From Mayamaea pseudoterrestris (Eukaryota; Bacillariophyta; Bacillariophyceae; Sellaphorales; Sellaphoraceae), in contig BROI01000007.1 of assembly GCA_027923505.1 (NCBI GenBank), positions 1,072,070 through 1,136,069 of the forward strand: a stretch of 64,000 bases of DNA. Direction: 5' to 3'. This document shows positions 10,466 through 20,848 of this stretch, in pieces. Each line of letters begins with the position of its first letter. The first letter of the stretch is position 1. The notes beneath the pieces are model-generated. The model had not been told where the DNA came from and did no database searches. It worked only from the letters and a program-made list of their open reading frames with translations. The position numbers and the translations under genes were made by a program.

Positions 10466-11010
10466 CTAATTTTTCTGAATAGCTTATGATTGGTCGTGGA
10501 GGCAGCTGTTTCCATTGAAATGTCTTGATGGTATGACTGCCACCAACCAAGTTTTCGACGACGACGACCATGGCACCTTCGAAAAGCACTGACTAGCCAT
10601 ACAGCTTGTTGCAATACATGTTATAAATGGTCATTCGTGTCAAGAACCTGGCAATATAGTAATGATTTCCCAGGGAAAGGATGATGTGTTGGCTGCATGA
10701 AGCGGAACTGGCGCCTGGGCCCCCATGAACACAAATCGTGTCGTCGTGAGCTCCACAGGCCCCTCACGACCAAACCAACTTGACAGATCCAATCGCCATA
10801 TATTAGTTAGTCTATTTAGAAGACGAAATTATTAGAATTGGCCTTCTATAGCTTGAGCTGACAGTGGTAGTGCTTATAAGTGTATGCACGGCAATGAGCG
10901 TTGTCGAAGGCATCAAGTTCACCGTCATGGATGGCTGCACATGATAAATGACTTTTGTGACCATTGATATTTACAGCGTCTGCGAAAAGTACTTTAAACG
11001 TAATAGTAAC

Positions 11011-11122
11011 ATACTTTCAGATTCTGTCTGAAAGTAAAAAGTACTTTCAGACATTGTCTGATTAAGCCAGATACTTTCATTGTCTGAATCAGAAAGATAC
11101 TTTCAGACATTGTCTGAAAGTA
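11011..11122 (+). repeat. subterminal array B: four palindromic repeats
   Basis: Four units of the same ACTTTCAGACATTGTCTGAA motif as array A, in the same orientation, starting at about 11013, 11043, 11073 and 11099. The third unit is missing four bases. The array ends 138 bp from the right end of the element, mirroring array A. Confidence 0.85.
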
Positions 11123-11656
11123 GCAAATCGCAGACTTTGAAACAGCTGGATGGGCTGGCGCGCCGCGCCGGCATGGCTTTCAACTGATCTTCGAAGCGTC
11201 AACGGAAACTTGAGTGCCAGTATGACATTTAGTCACGAAAAGTCATTTTACCGGACGCTCCCGTTCGTCGTGCTCGACACCTAGCGAATTGCCCAGTGAA
11301 GGGCCATGGGCTATAGACACGCAAGCATAGAGTAATAAAGTGAATCACAAGGAATGGTTTCATTCCCTTTCTGCCGGCTTTTTATATCCTTGAACATTGC
11401 CGCTTTCGGCCTCAACAAATTGCCGGCAACATCACAGCAAAGTTTGATGCCAGCCACTGGCAACTGTGATGCCACCATACTCTTGCAACATCCTGCTCGG
11501 CAGTGAACTAGGGTACAAGTACTTTACCACGGGAATTTACGATTAGCGAGCGAGAGCTAGAGTACAGAATTAAAATGTTCCTTTTTACTCATCTCTTACT
11601 CTTATATTTTTCCAATTATGCGCTTTCATCTCCAGCTAACTTCATCATAACCTAAC

Positions 11657-12826
11657 TTAGAAAAGCATACCAGCAATGCCGAGGGTGGCGCTCTTGACGC
11701 TACTCAACATGCGGCCGGATCCGCTTTCGCCTTCGTCACCCTCTGGCAAAGTTCCTTCCAAGGCAGTCGGGCAGACGCGGTTGATCGGGCGGCCGTTGAT
11801 GGGTTGGAGCGGGCGACCAGTGAAACCAGATGGCGCCGCAACACTGGCAGGTTGGCAGGTGGCAGGGTCAACATACTCGAGCACAAGCTGGGTGAGCCGA
11901 ATGTACTCGCGAACTGAAATACTGACAGGAACATCAACAACGTTCCAGAAGACAACCTCCGAGCATGGTGGAGTGGTGAGTGAGCCATCATATTGGTACA
12001 TGGTAGCACCCTCGGGCACCAAACTGTAGTAGTCAAATTCGGCAAGGTCCCGGCTGGCCTGGCGAAGAGCACGGGTGCGGTCGCCGACGGATTGAGTGGT
12101 AGCATCGGCGCATGTGGCAGCAGTGGCGTTCGCGACAGCCTCCCATCCACTTAGCAAGTTGCCGAAGATTGGATTGTCCGAGGGGTTGGTGGGCTCCAAA
12201 AACAAACCGAGCACGGCGAAGCGGTCTCCTCCAACCTCCTGGTGGACCAAATGGACATCGGCACCAAAGTAAACTCCGTCAATGGCATGGTCACTGCCAG
12301 TGTGCATGTGGAACTGGAGCGCCTCGAAAGGGTTGGGCTGGCCGGGGACGGTCATGCGAGGGAGCTCACATTCGTCGGAAAGGTAGGTTGCCTGGATGGC
12401 GTGTCCCGAAAGCGTGAAGTTCATGTTGTCGGTGGTACAAGTTCCAGCCTAAAGCCAACGAAAAGGAAAATGTTTGAGACGCTGATGCATTGTTAAAATA
12501 GGGCACATTTACCCGACCTAACCCACATGTGGCCAAACGTACCGAAAAGGTGTAGTCCGCAAAATCATCGCAACCACTGGTGGGAACATCAATACCAGAC
12601 TGAGCCGAGCCTCCGCACTCGTTGTTTGGAAGCTGTGGAAGTGCCGATAGAAATGGAATGGCGAGTTAGAAGGCTGTCAATTCGAAACTCAAGATATCAA
12701 AGATCGCTATTTGAAACATACATCAACTTGCGCCCAGTTCTCGGGACTGTACTCGTTAGATGGGTCGTAGCTGTAAAGGTCCGAGACGACATAGGCGGGG
12801 AGGAGGGCGGCGAGAACGATCTTCAT
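11657..12826 (-). CDS. secreted alpha-carbonic anhydrase, copy 2
   Basis: Tandem paralogue of the copy at 8795-9993. Exons are 12826-12722, 12632-12543 and 12448-11657; the middle exon is 90 bp in both genes and the introns are in the same places. 328 residues. A signal peptide (MKIVLAALLPAYVVS) comes first, then YSYDPSNEYSPENWAQVD. Zinc ligands are in QFHMHTGSDH and DVHLVH, and SLTTPPCSE carries the active-site Thr. As in copy 1, Asp replaces the two second-shell Glu residues. The pair suggests dosage or differentiated use in carbon acquisition. CRE-like hexamers lie upstream. Confidence 0.93.
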
Positions 12827-12959
12827 TTTAGCTTGTTGGTTGTTGTTGATGTTCGTGGAGTACGAGTTTCGAAATTGTGAGCAAGGGAATGTGATTGAAA
12901 TGGGCGCATTTTGTCATAGGCTTGTCGTGAATGAGGCAATGTTTGGCCTTGTCTCGAAT

Positions 12960-13128
12960 ACGTCAGTGAATTATCTGCTGGTTGTCAAATGAGGCTACGA
13001 GCTACTTCTTTGATTGGATGAAGGACAGAAACAACGTCACCATCAAGGCTATCGCACGTGGATATATATACAAGGGACCCTTAAGCGAGGCTATTCATTA
13101 CCTTCAACAAGCGAGTGACAGATGACGT
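12960..13128. promoter_or_regulatory. CRE/CCRE-like hexamers upstream of carbonic anhydrase copy 2
   Basis: ACGTCA at 12960-12965 and 13034-13039 and TGACGT at 13123-13128, all within about 300 bp upstream of the ATG at 12826. A cluster of three such hexamers resembles the three-element CO2-responsive region known from the Phaeodactylum PtCA1 promoter. Function here is inferred. Confidence 0.45.
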
Positions 13129-13257
13129 ATGATGGATGCCACCAAAGATACTGGTATTCATGAAGGTGTTTGCCAGCGTCAACTTGAACTACAAATACCG
13201 CCGCGCTCCATAAAACTATCATTGATGCTTTACTGGTATGTACTGTAGCGGTACTAT

Positions 13258-13283
13258 GCATTAGTAGACCGCATTAGTAGACC
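13258..13283 (+). repeat. two tandem copies of a 13-bp unit
   Basis: The unit GCATTAGTAGACC is repeated twice without spacer in the region upstream of carbonic anhydrase copy 2. It is short and may be a slippage product. Confidence 0.8.
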
Positions 13284-13621
13284 GATCATTGCAAGCGCTC
13301 GATGGCAGCAGCCCATGCAGCGACAAAAGGTACGAGAGGCGAATCTGCTGTTCGCCAGCAGCACTATGAGCTAATGTTGTAGCTAGTCGACGGTCGACTT
13401 GCCAAGAGTTGTTAAAATGGTTGGAAGATATGTTTTGTGACTGGAAATACCAAAGCTAGTCTAATGAGGTGATAATCTTATAAAATCTTGTTTTTTAATG
13501 ATCTAATGACGCCATTAACGATGGATGCTGTGTTATGGGCAGTGCTTTCTTCGTGACAACACCAATTGTTCTCGATTCAAAGGTAAAATGTACAGTACTT
13601 GTTAACATATAAGAGCTCGTT

Positions 13622-16600
13622 CTATCTCACTCCGTACCGCTGATTGTATTTGTCGAGCTGATTGATCTTAAATAGACCGAAGGGCAATCGAATGCCGCAT
13701 AGTAGCGAAACTCCCAGGAGAGATTTGGATAGCAGCTTTGAGTAAGGAAACATCGTTCCAAGCGTCGCCACGCCTATTGCCGACTGCAAAAACAGTCCAG
13801 TAAATAGTAACTGTAGCATGCATCTTTGTACAAGTTTGCTTCTTTCCATTTGACGCTCCACATCCAGTGCCCGAACTCGCAGCTTAAAATCTCCTCGTTC
13901 CAGTCGAGAAGCAATGTCTTCAATCTTGGCAGTTCGTCGAGGCTGTGTAATGGCTTCGTTAATATCAATGGGACGAAGGCCTACGCGCTTACCGATGCGC
14001 AAAAGCGTCGTCTTGATAGCATTACCGTCTTTCAAGTCCAAAAGCTCTTTCAAATATGGGGCTGTCAGCCTCGTTAGATCGTATTTTGGGTTCAATGTCT
14101 TGCCGATACCATCAATGGAAAAGAAGGCGCGAAAGACAAAGGTCCAAGTAGGCGGAAATACGAAGGGCGAGTCGCGGTTCAATGACAAGAATTCTTCGCC
14201 AAGCTTCGCTCGCCTCTCTCGATTAAGTCTCTTTCGTTCCTCTGGTGAAAGGTCAGTCTCCCACGCCACATCGCGTTTCATTGTTTCCTGTAAGTTGAAA
14301 ACATGAGCAAGATAATGAGTAATTTTATAGCTAACGACTAGTCTCTGTCGACAAAGAAGCATACCTGGAAGCGATCAATAAAATCTTGGCCAACGCGTTC
14401 GACTGCGATTCTGTCGACATCCGGACCAACACGGAGCATTCCTAGCCGTTCAAGTGCATTCATTGCATCCTTCACGCTGGAGTCGTAGTAAATGGCGAAA
14501 AAGAAATCGACCAAACCTTTCCGTTGTGCCTCGCCGAACGAATCCATCATGCCAAAGTCGTAAAAGATCAGCCTTGCCTTGCCGTCCGGAGATCGCTCCA
14601 CGGCAACATTTCCTGGGTGAGGGTCCGAATGAAAAACTGGGAAGACACGGACGAAGTGGTCAGTTAGCTGTTCTCATACACGAACCTTTTGGACTCGCTA
14701 ACTTACATCCATGACGACAGAGTTGCTCAAGAAACGTTTGAGCCATCTTTTCGCTAATTTCGATCGGGTCAAGCCCCGCTTCCAGAATCCTTTCCTTGTC
14801 TGTAATCTTGATTCCCGGAACATATTCCATACCCAATACCTTCTCTGTCGTATATTCTGGATATGTTCGAGGAATTCGAATGTGACGAAACTTGACGGAG
14901 TCGAAGTTCTTTTTAAACTTGTCGCAGTTACGCCGTTCGTTCATGTAATCAATCTCTTCGTAAAGCAAACGTTTGCTCTCTTCAAACACACTGACCCAGT
15001 CGCGTTTTGTATTTTTATCTAGAAGCCCGCCCTCGGATGTCAGGTCGAGAGCATCTGCAAACACAGCAACCTGCCGTAGCTGGCCCAAATCGACCTCAAA
15101 AAGCTCGCGCAAATACTGTCGTTGAATCTTTATCGCAATAAGTTCCGACCCTTTGCGCGCGACATGCACCTGCCCGAGTGACGCTGCAGCCAAGGAGGTT
15201 CTATTGAATTCGTCAAACAGTTCGCCAATGGGTTTCCCAAGTTCTCTTTCAATAATCTCTACAGCCAAGTCGCCCGAGAAGGACGGCACATTATCCTGCA
15301 GCAACTTTAGCTGGTCAATGTATTCTTTTGGTACAATGTCAATTCGAGTGGAGAATAATTGTCCGACTTTGATAAATGTCTATGGAAAAGGGAGAAATTA
15401 GCGGCGCACAACGAACAGTCGCCAACGCAGTAAAAACATCCTACAGCCAACACGTACCGGCCCCAACTTTAGCAGATTGTTGGTAATTTCTGCACCCAGC
15501 TTCGATCGCTCCGACTTGAATCGCTCTTCCGACCACTTGCCATTCTTGTACTGCGCCGTTATATGCCGATCCTTTAAATAGAATGAGCTAAAGTACGCCC
15601 AAATTTCTGCCGAACGCCTCATGATGGCCCACTTTTTGGCGAGTGAACCCTTTGCCGCAATCTCGCCAGTTCTCTTCCATCCGGCTTGTAGCAAGTCGCC
15701 GCCCATGGTTTGCCGATCTTTTCTGGCCGCCTTTGTATTGCTCTTGATCAACGAGCCAGCCCACTTGTAGAACGATAAGACATACAAGGAAGGATAAGAC
15801 GCCTTTCTAACCCAGCGCGTCGCTAGCGCAACAGAGTAGTACAATGGTGCAACATTCAGATTCCGCAATATATCTTTTGTCCGCATCCGTCGGGTCTCTC
15901 GAAGCGTCGAATTTTCACCCAGCAGTACGAGCTGACTCCGTTGCAAATCGGCGTCATATTCCGCAATGAGCTCCTCGGCTCCCTTTCCATCCTTGGCCGA
16001 CACAAAGAGCGGCGCATCGGAAAAGGCCAACTCCTCGAGAGGCCGCACGAACCGCCGCTCCAGCTCCAAAAGCTGCCGCTCCAGTTCGTCCTGCTGGGCA
16101 CGTTGAATCTTGGTCGTTAAATCACTCAAATAGGAACTAAGCTCGCTTGATGAAGTATCTGGTAATCCAACAAGCTTATTGTCAAAACTTTCCGTCAAGT
16201 TTTTCAGCAAATCGGCAGTTCCATTGGATATTTTGCTATTGATTTCGTCAATCAAATCAATCAAGTCTTCGGCTGCTTGTGACGCATAGGATGCTTGAAG
16301 CGTCGAGTTTGTAAGATTCATTCCCAAAGGCTCCTCAGCGCCAAGATTAATGTGAGTAGTATCAGTTGCTGTTACGTGCTCGCCATTGATTCTGATTGCA
16401 GGTTCCTGTGGACTGCGTCGCCCGTTAATGTATGGGAACCGGCGCTTGACGCTTATTGCTGTCGACTCCTTCTCCTTGACTGCCGTGAACAATGACGAAT
16501 GATGCTTCACATGCAGCGTCGAAAGAGTCAATGGTTTGGAAATGAATCCGGAGACAAAAAAGCGTTCAGCTTGACATATGAAACCAATCAAAAGTAACCA

Positions 16601-16651
16601 TGATTGCGGAGAAGTGCGAGACGCTGTCAATGGGCGCCGACGTGCCGACAT
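13622..16651 (-). CDS. ABC1K/ADCK (UbiB-family) atypical kinase
   Basis: Four exons: 16651-15458, 15379-14707, 14636-14365 and 14287-13622; all introns are 70-79 bp with GT...AG ends; 934 residues. The first 350 or so residues are variable, starting with a hydrophobic segment ([19 protein letters not shown]) that could be a signal peptide. The kinase core has the family hallmarks: [11 protein letters not shown] (KxGQ), LQDNVPSF, the Ala-rich loop [34 protein letters not shown] (restored by splicing) and YDFGMM. ABC1K proteins support quinone and prenyl-lipid metabolism in mitochondria and plastids. The long N-terminus and signal-like start favour the plastid, by inference. The C-terminus has hydrophobic helices. 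It is divergent from the transporter gene upstream. Confidence 0.93.
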
Positions 16652-16962
16652 TCTTTGTACAATTTTGATTAGCTAGACTCGCCAAACTATTGACTGAATT
16701 GTCGGCTCTCGTCTAATTCGCAAAGCAAAAAGGAAGGTAGCGACAGCAGACTCGAAGTGAAAAAAGGATAGTCAAGTCCAAGACTGATGGCAGCTTTCTG
16801 CGGTGCGACCATGCGCACTTCAATTTCGACTTCATCACCGGTACGACAGTTTGGAGTACGGCCGACGACCTCATGCATGTCGCAGTATTACCGCTGCGAT
16901 TCCAACTTATTTCTTCGCCCATCATCGCTCCATCTCTAAATCACATTCCATTAGTCACCACC
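16652..16962. other. bidirectional promoter region, ABC1K/transporter
   Basis: A 311-bp gap between head-to-head genes. Open frames in it are short and lack coding character. It is expected to hold both promoters. Confidence 0.6.
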
Positions 16963-18611
16963 ATGGACTATCCAACGACGGCAGTGCTCGTGGCGTCTGT
17001 TCAAAGTGTTGCGAAAGTCTATGTTATTGGTGCCATTGGTTTTCTCGCAGTCAAATGTTAGAAATCGTTGCAGAGCGCGCCGCGCGTGAATTCCACTGCT
17101 TCTGACTCATCAGAATTTCTTTTTCTTTAACAGTCCCTAGAAAGTCGCCAATGCTACCATACAAGGCGATCACAGTTGTCGCTCGCTTTTCCTTTCATGC
17201 GCTTTTGATACCACTCATCTATTCGACAACAGCCAGCAGCGTCACTCCATCATCGCTGCAGGACTATTGGTTTGTGATTGTTGCAGCCTTTGTCGTGCTG
17301 CTGCTCAGTTACTTGGCTGCTACGCTTTTACAAGTATGTTTTCGAGTTCAATCTCGAGACTTTCAGGCCCTTCGCATTAGCTCCACCTTTCCAAACGTTG
17401 TGGCCATTCCAATTCTCATCTTTCCGTCGCTCTGCGAGTATGATGTCATTCAGCAAGGCTACTTTGGCGACTCGCCAGATGATAATCTTGCCTTGAAGTG
17501 TGTCAGTGTCAGCAACGCCATGATATTTTGCTACTTTTTCTCGTGGTCGCTTGCGTTTTGGTCCTTTGGCTATCCGCAGTTGCTGGCGACAGCGAAACGG
17601 ACGGACGGAACAAACATGACTGATGATACAAATCGGCGGCTCGGCAGTCACGTGGAGCAGCAATCACTGCGAACAAATGACACCAGTGCCGATAGCAATG
17701 ACTCAAAATGCCGAAACTCGAACCATGGTCGATTAGAAGCGATCGAAGAACTCTCCGAGGTCGGCGTGCCGCTGTCACCTGAGTTGGAAGGTACGCAAGT
17801 CAAAGCAGCTTCAGAAGCACAACCGCAATTTCCGTGGCTGTCCTCCGCCTACAAGCACTTTTGTCAGACTTGCAAGCAAATACTCCGCACTGCTCCATTT
17901 TGGGCATTGGCGCTTGGCATTGTAACTGGTTGTATTGGTCCGCTACGGAACGCACTCTTTACGCAAGGCGGAGCGCTGCGATTCATCGGAAGCGCCTTGG
18001 AGTCGCTCGGACAAGCGTCATCACCAATAACAACCATTGTTGTGGCCGCAAGCTTGGTGCCTGAACCAGTATCGCCCGCGTCTACAAGCACTAGTGACGA
18101 CAATGGCGTGAATGCCGACGACGATTCGCAATCGATGGAGGAGAGTCCCATTATGAGTGATCCGACCGTTGGACCGCAACACTTGCGACGTCGATCATCG
18201 ATTATACGATTCAAGCAATCCATCCGCAATTCATCCACGTTGTTACTGGGCGGTCGGTCCAACCCGGAGCTTCGCAAGCAGCTCATTTGGTTCACGCTCA
18301 ATCGCTTGCTGCTTGCGCCAGCACTCGTCACGGGGGTGCTCATGGGGTTTGACTGCGGCGGCCTTTTAGGAGGCATTCCCGACTTGGCCAAGTTGGTGAT
18401 TATAGTGAATGCATGCGTGCCGGGAGCGTTCATTGTGGTGGTCGTCCTCAAGCAAAAGGAGGAAATGGCCGAGCTAGCGGAAGTTGTTGCTCGAGTCTAT
18501 CTACCCACTTATCTTCTAAGCATTGTCACAGTTGCTGGGTGGACCGCATTGGGACTATGGTTGACGCTTCCTGATGCAAACGGTGAGACTTTTTGTGACA
18601 GGCGAGGGTAA
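16963..18611 (+). CDS. auxin-efflux-carrier (PIN-like/PILS) family transporter
   Basis: Exons are 16963-17056 and 17134-18611 (77-bp intron, GTTAGA...AACAG, phase 1); 523 residues. It starts MDYPTTAVLVASVQSVAKVY, a first membrane helix. Further N-terminal helices include SFHALLIPLIYST, YWFVIVAAFVVLLLSYLAATL and MIFCYFFSWSLAFWSFGYPQ. A hydrophilic loop of about 90 residues follows, then a second block of helices (ALALGIVTGCIGPLRNALF, LGQASSPITTIVVAASLVP, LVIIVNACVPGAFIVVVVLKQ, TYLLSIVTVAGWTALGLWL). A second polar insert splits the C-terminal block. This is the bipartite layout of the membrane-transport (AEC) family. In algae the substrate is unknown; ER or plasma-membrane location is inference. 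Confidence 0.88.
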
Positions 18612-18887
18612 GGAGTGCAATAAGTATTTCTGGAGGACAGTTGGACGAACAACGAGGGGATCCGCGCAAAGTAGCGAAACGGGTATAGACGATAGAATAC
18701 ATAGAGTTATAATTGCATAACATGCTTATCTAGAATTTGATCATAATAGGTTGATGGGTTGGAAAAGTGTCTAACTGTAATGCAGGCCGCCATTCTGACT
18801 GTCCGTGCGCAATTGAAGTCTTTCCTTTCACGTCACTGATGGCCGATGTTGTTGTACACGTAAATAATTCTTTTGCGAAAACCCCTT

Positions 18888-19590
18888 CTAGCTGCTCAAC
18901 ATGGTACTTGCTCCTGCAATACCTCCAAGCTCACAAAAATTGCTGACATGAATGCTCTTGACGCCCTTGAGAAACTCGTGATGCTTTTGCATGACCGCGA
19001 TGGCATCATACTTGGCCAGATCCGTCATGCCTTCCTCCATTCGAATGTATTCGGGAGCATTCTGACTAACCGTGTAGCCGTAAATGTCAACCGGTACGCC
19101 TTGGCCGCGTACTTGAAAGGCAATCACTTTGGCTCCATTTTGCTTGGCAAGCTTGATGAATTGGCACCATCCAATGAAATACTTTCTGCGATTCGAATCT
19201 CCTCCAGCAATTCCCTATAAACAAAATGAGCGGTTTAGTATCACGATATATTTGTTGTCGTCGTGTGCATGTACGCTCTCCACTCTTTTTACCGTATCTC
19301 ACCTTGATCAAGTCGGCCCTTCCGCAATTGGCTTCAAACTTCCAACGCGGAATTGGCTTGCCTCCTCCAAAGAATCCAACGGCATTATCGGGAACATGGC
19401 CCTGGCTATAATGCAAAACTAAGCGACCGCCGGAGCTATTTTCAAAGACCAAGTAGCAGCCAATTGGTCCAGGCTCGTCAATGTTCACATCTTTGGCGAA
19501 ATCGTCGGTGGATGCAGCAATCGCTTTCATGCGATTGTCCTGCGACGGCTGATTCTCCTTGCTTGTATAAATCATTGTTGCGGCGCTCAT
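18888..19590 (-). CDS. unknown protein, 204 residues
   Basis: Exons are 19590-19303 and 19214-18888; the 88-bp intron (GTGAGA...TATAG) is in phase 0 and joins DLIK to GIAGGDSNRRK. I do not recognise a family. Conserved-looking Gly/aromatic segments are PIGCYLVFENSSGGRLVLHY, GHVPDNAVGFFGGGKPIPRW and KYFIGWCQFIKLAKQNGAKV. There is no signal peptide or membrane helix. Codon use and splice sites look like a real gene, and both exons are free of stops. Confidence 0.75.
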
Positions 19591-20125
19591 GGTAGAAATA
19601 GAATACTTGTGTCAAAAGTGTGAGTTGCTGCGTAAAGGAGTCGTTTGGAACGAGTCAAATAAATTGCGGCTCGTGTTTCGTCGACCCCGCATCCCATGGT
19701 GTCGTCGTTATCACGCTTGGTTCACGCGCGTTGGGCTGGACGCGCGCGCAACTTGGCGTCTGCCTTGCCACGAAATAGTCTATGCGGTCCCTGCCAAGCT
19801 TCGCTCTGCAGGACAAGTCTATCGTTGGTGATGTCCCTCAATTCGCCAAATTTAAAGCATAGGTAAGCAAATGTTGTTCGGGAGACACAAATAGGTTTTA
19901 TCACACGTCGCCCAATGTCTTGAAGTCAGAAGAACTTTGACTACTGATGCACTTTCGTCTCATGTTGTAGTGGCAACATTAGGATGCGAAAGAACATAAG
20001 TGAAAGGGGGAGGCACGTATCACGTTTTGCGCAGTTGAGGGAGAACGATAATAGTTAAATAGCAGTCTACTGAGCTTATGCTAGCTTTAAGCCAAACCAC
20101 ATACTTCCACAGTAATGTCATGATG
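19591..20125. other. intergenic between two minus-strand genes
   Basis: 535 bp holding the promoter of the 204-residue unknown gene and the 3' flank of the small Tim gene. No RNA gene or convincing open frame is seen. Confidence 0.5.
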
Positions 20126-20509
20126 TTAATAACTTTGCTGTCCCGACGCCTGCTGCTGTTTTCTCGCCAGTCGTCCAACCATGTATTCGTTGGCATCCAA
20201 CCACTTGTTTGTCACGGCATGAATGCAGGCCGCCTCCTTTCCACTCAAGTGACTATCCTTGCACTGCGTAATACATTTCGCAAAGGCCTTTTCTGTAAGC
20301 TCGGTAATGGCTTGCTGAACAACCATTTGCTGCTGAATGGCCATGCTGAACTGCTCAAAGTCGCTCGTTGATGCGCCGCCGCCCATGTTGTCCATGCCGG
20401 ATGAATGGTGATCCATGTTGTGAAGACTCGATGATGAATCCATGAATCCCTTTTCGGCGCCTGATGATGAGGAAGACGTATCGTCCGAGCCGCCACCAAA
20501 CCAGCCCAT
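20126..20509 (-). CDS. small Tim (Tim8/13-type) intermembrane-space chaperone
   Basis: 127 residues, single exon, starting MGWFGGGSDD. A Ser/Gly/Met-rich N-terminal third precedes the small-Tim helix pair: FSMAIQQQMVVQQAITELTE, AFAKCITQC, KDSHLSGKEAACIHAVTNKW and LDANEYMVGRL. Small Tims carry hydrophobic precursors across the mitochondrial intermembrane space and are stabilised by twin CX3C motifs. Here the first motif is intact (CITQC), but the second is C-IHA-V, so one Cys is lost. The gene is head-to-head with citrate synthase. Tim13-like is the best guess; the lost Cys lowers certainty. Confidence 0.75.
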   Translation of the reverse strand: MGWFGGGSDDTSSSSSGAEKGFMDSSSSLHNMDHHSSGMDNMGGGASTSDFEQFSMAIQQQMVVQQAITELTEKAFAKCITQCKDSHLSGKEAACIHAVTNKWLDANEYMVGRLARKQQQASGQQSY

Positions 20510-20848
20510 GATTCGAAACTGATAGTCAAAGTTACAGTAGATTAGTAGTAGCGATTACAATAGCGTGCAGAGGTCGAAACGACGAAAGCAAGCTGCTAAA
20601 CGATGATGTGATAAGGATTGGAACGTGCGGTGCTCCATGGCGGCGCGTCGCAACGAACACGTGACAGCTTTGAGTCGCGCGTGACGTTGATCGTGACTCA
20701 TGACCTCCCTCCGGCACGAGGAAGGATCTCGAAGTTGGACCGGCAGAAGGGCAGCGACGACGGCGAATCCTTTTTTATATATCTACAATACACATCAAGC
20801 GTTGCATCCATTCAAGCAATTTGATTTTTGTGGATTACATAATCTGAA
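20510..20848. other. bidirectional promoter region, Tim/citrate synthase
   Basis: A 339-bp gap between head-to-head mitochondrial genes; no other feature is seen apart from a TATATA run near 20776. Confidence 0.55.

Larger units (their letters stand above)
10213..11260. mobile_element. 1.05-kb non-autonomous inverted-repeat element
   Basis: The ends are inverted repeats with a 15-bp identical core, GAGCGTCCGGTAAAA, at 10213-10227 and its complement at 11246-11260; weaker similarity continues to about 26 bp (CGTCATTTTCG against TGACTTTTCG). The trinucleotide CCG flanks both ends directly (10210-10212 and 11261-11263), consistent with a 3-bp target duplication. No transposase frame is present. 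Two arrays of 30-bp palindromic repeats sit at equal distance, about 139 bp, from each end. It lies between the tandem carbonic anhydrase genes. The superfamily is not certain. Confidence 0.65.
12827..13621. other. intergenic, carbonic anhydrase promoter and ABC1K 3' flank
   Basis: The left half is the promoter of carbonic anhydrase copy 2, with the hexamers listed separately. A TATATATATA run lies at 13061-13070. At 13258-13283 a 13-bp unit (GCATTAGTAGACC) occurs twice in perfect tandem. No coding region is seen. Confidence 0.55.

Noticed and set aside
10351-11122. CRISPR-like array of 30-bp repeats
   Set aside because: The repeats are directly contiguous without unique spacers, there are no cas genes and the genome is eukaryotic.
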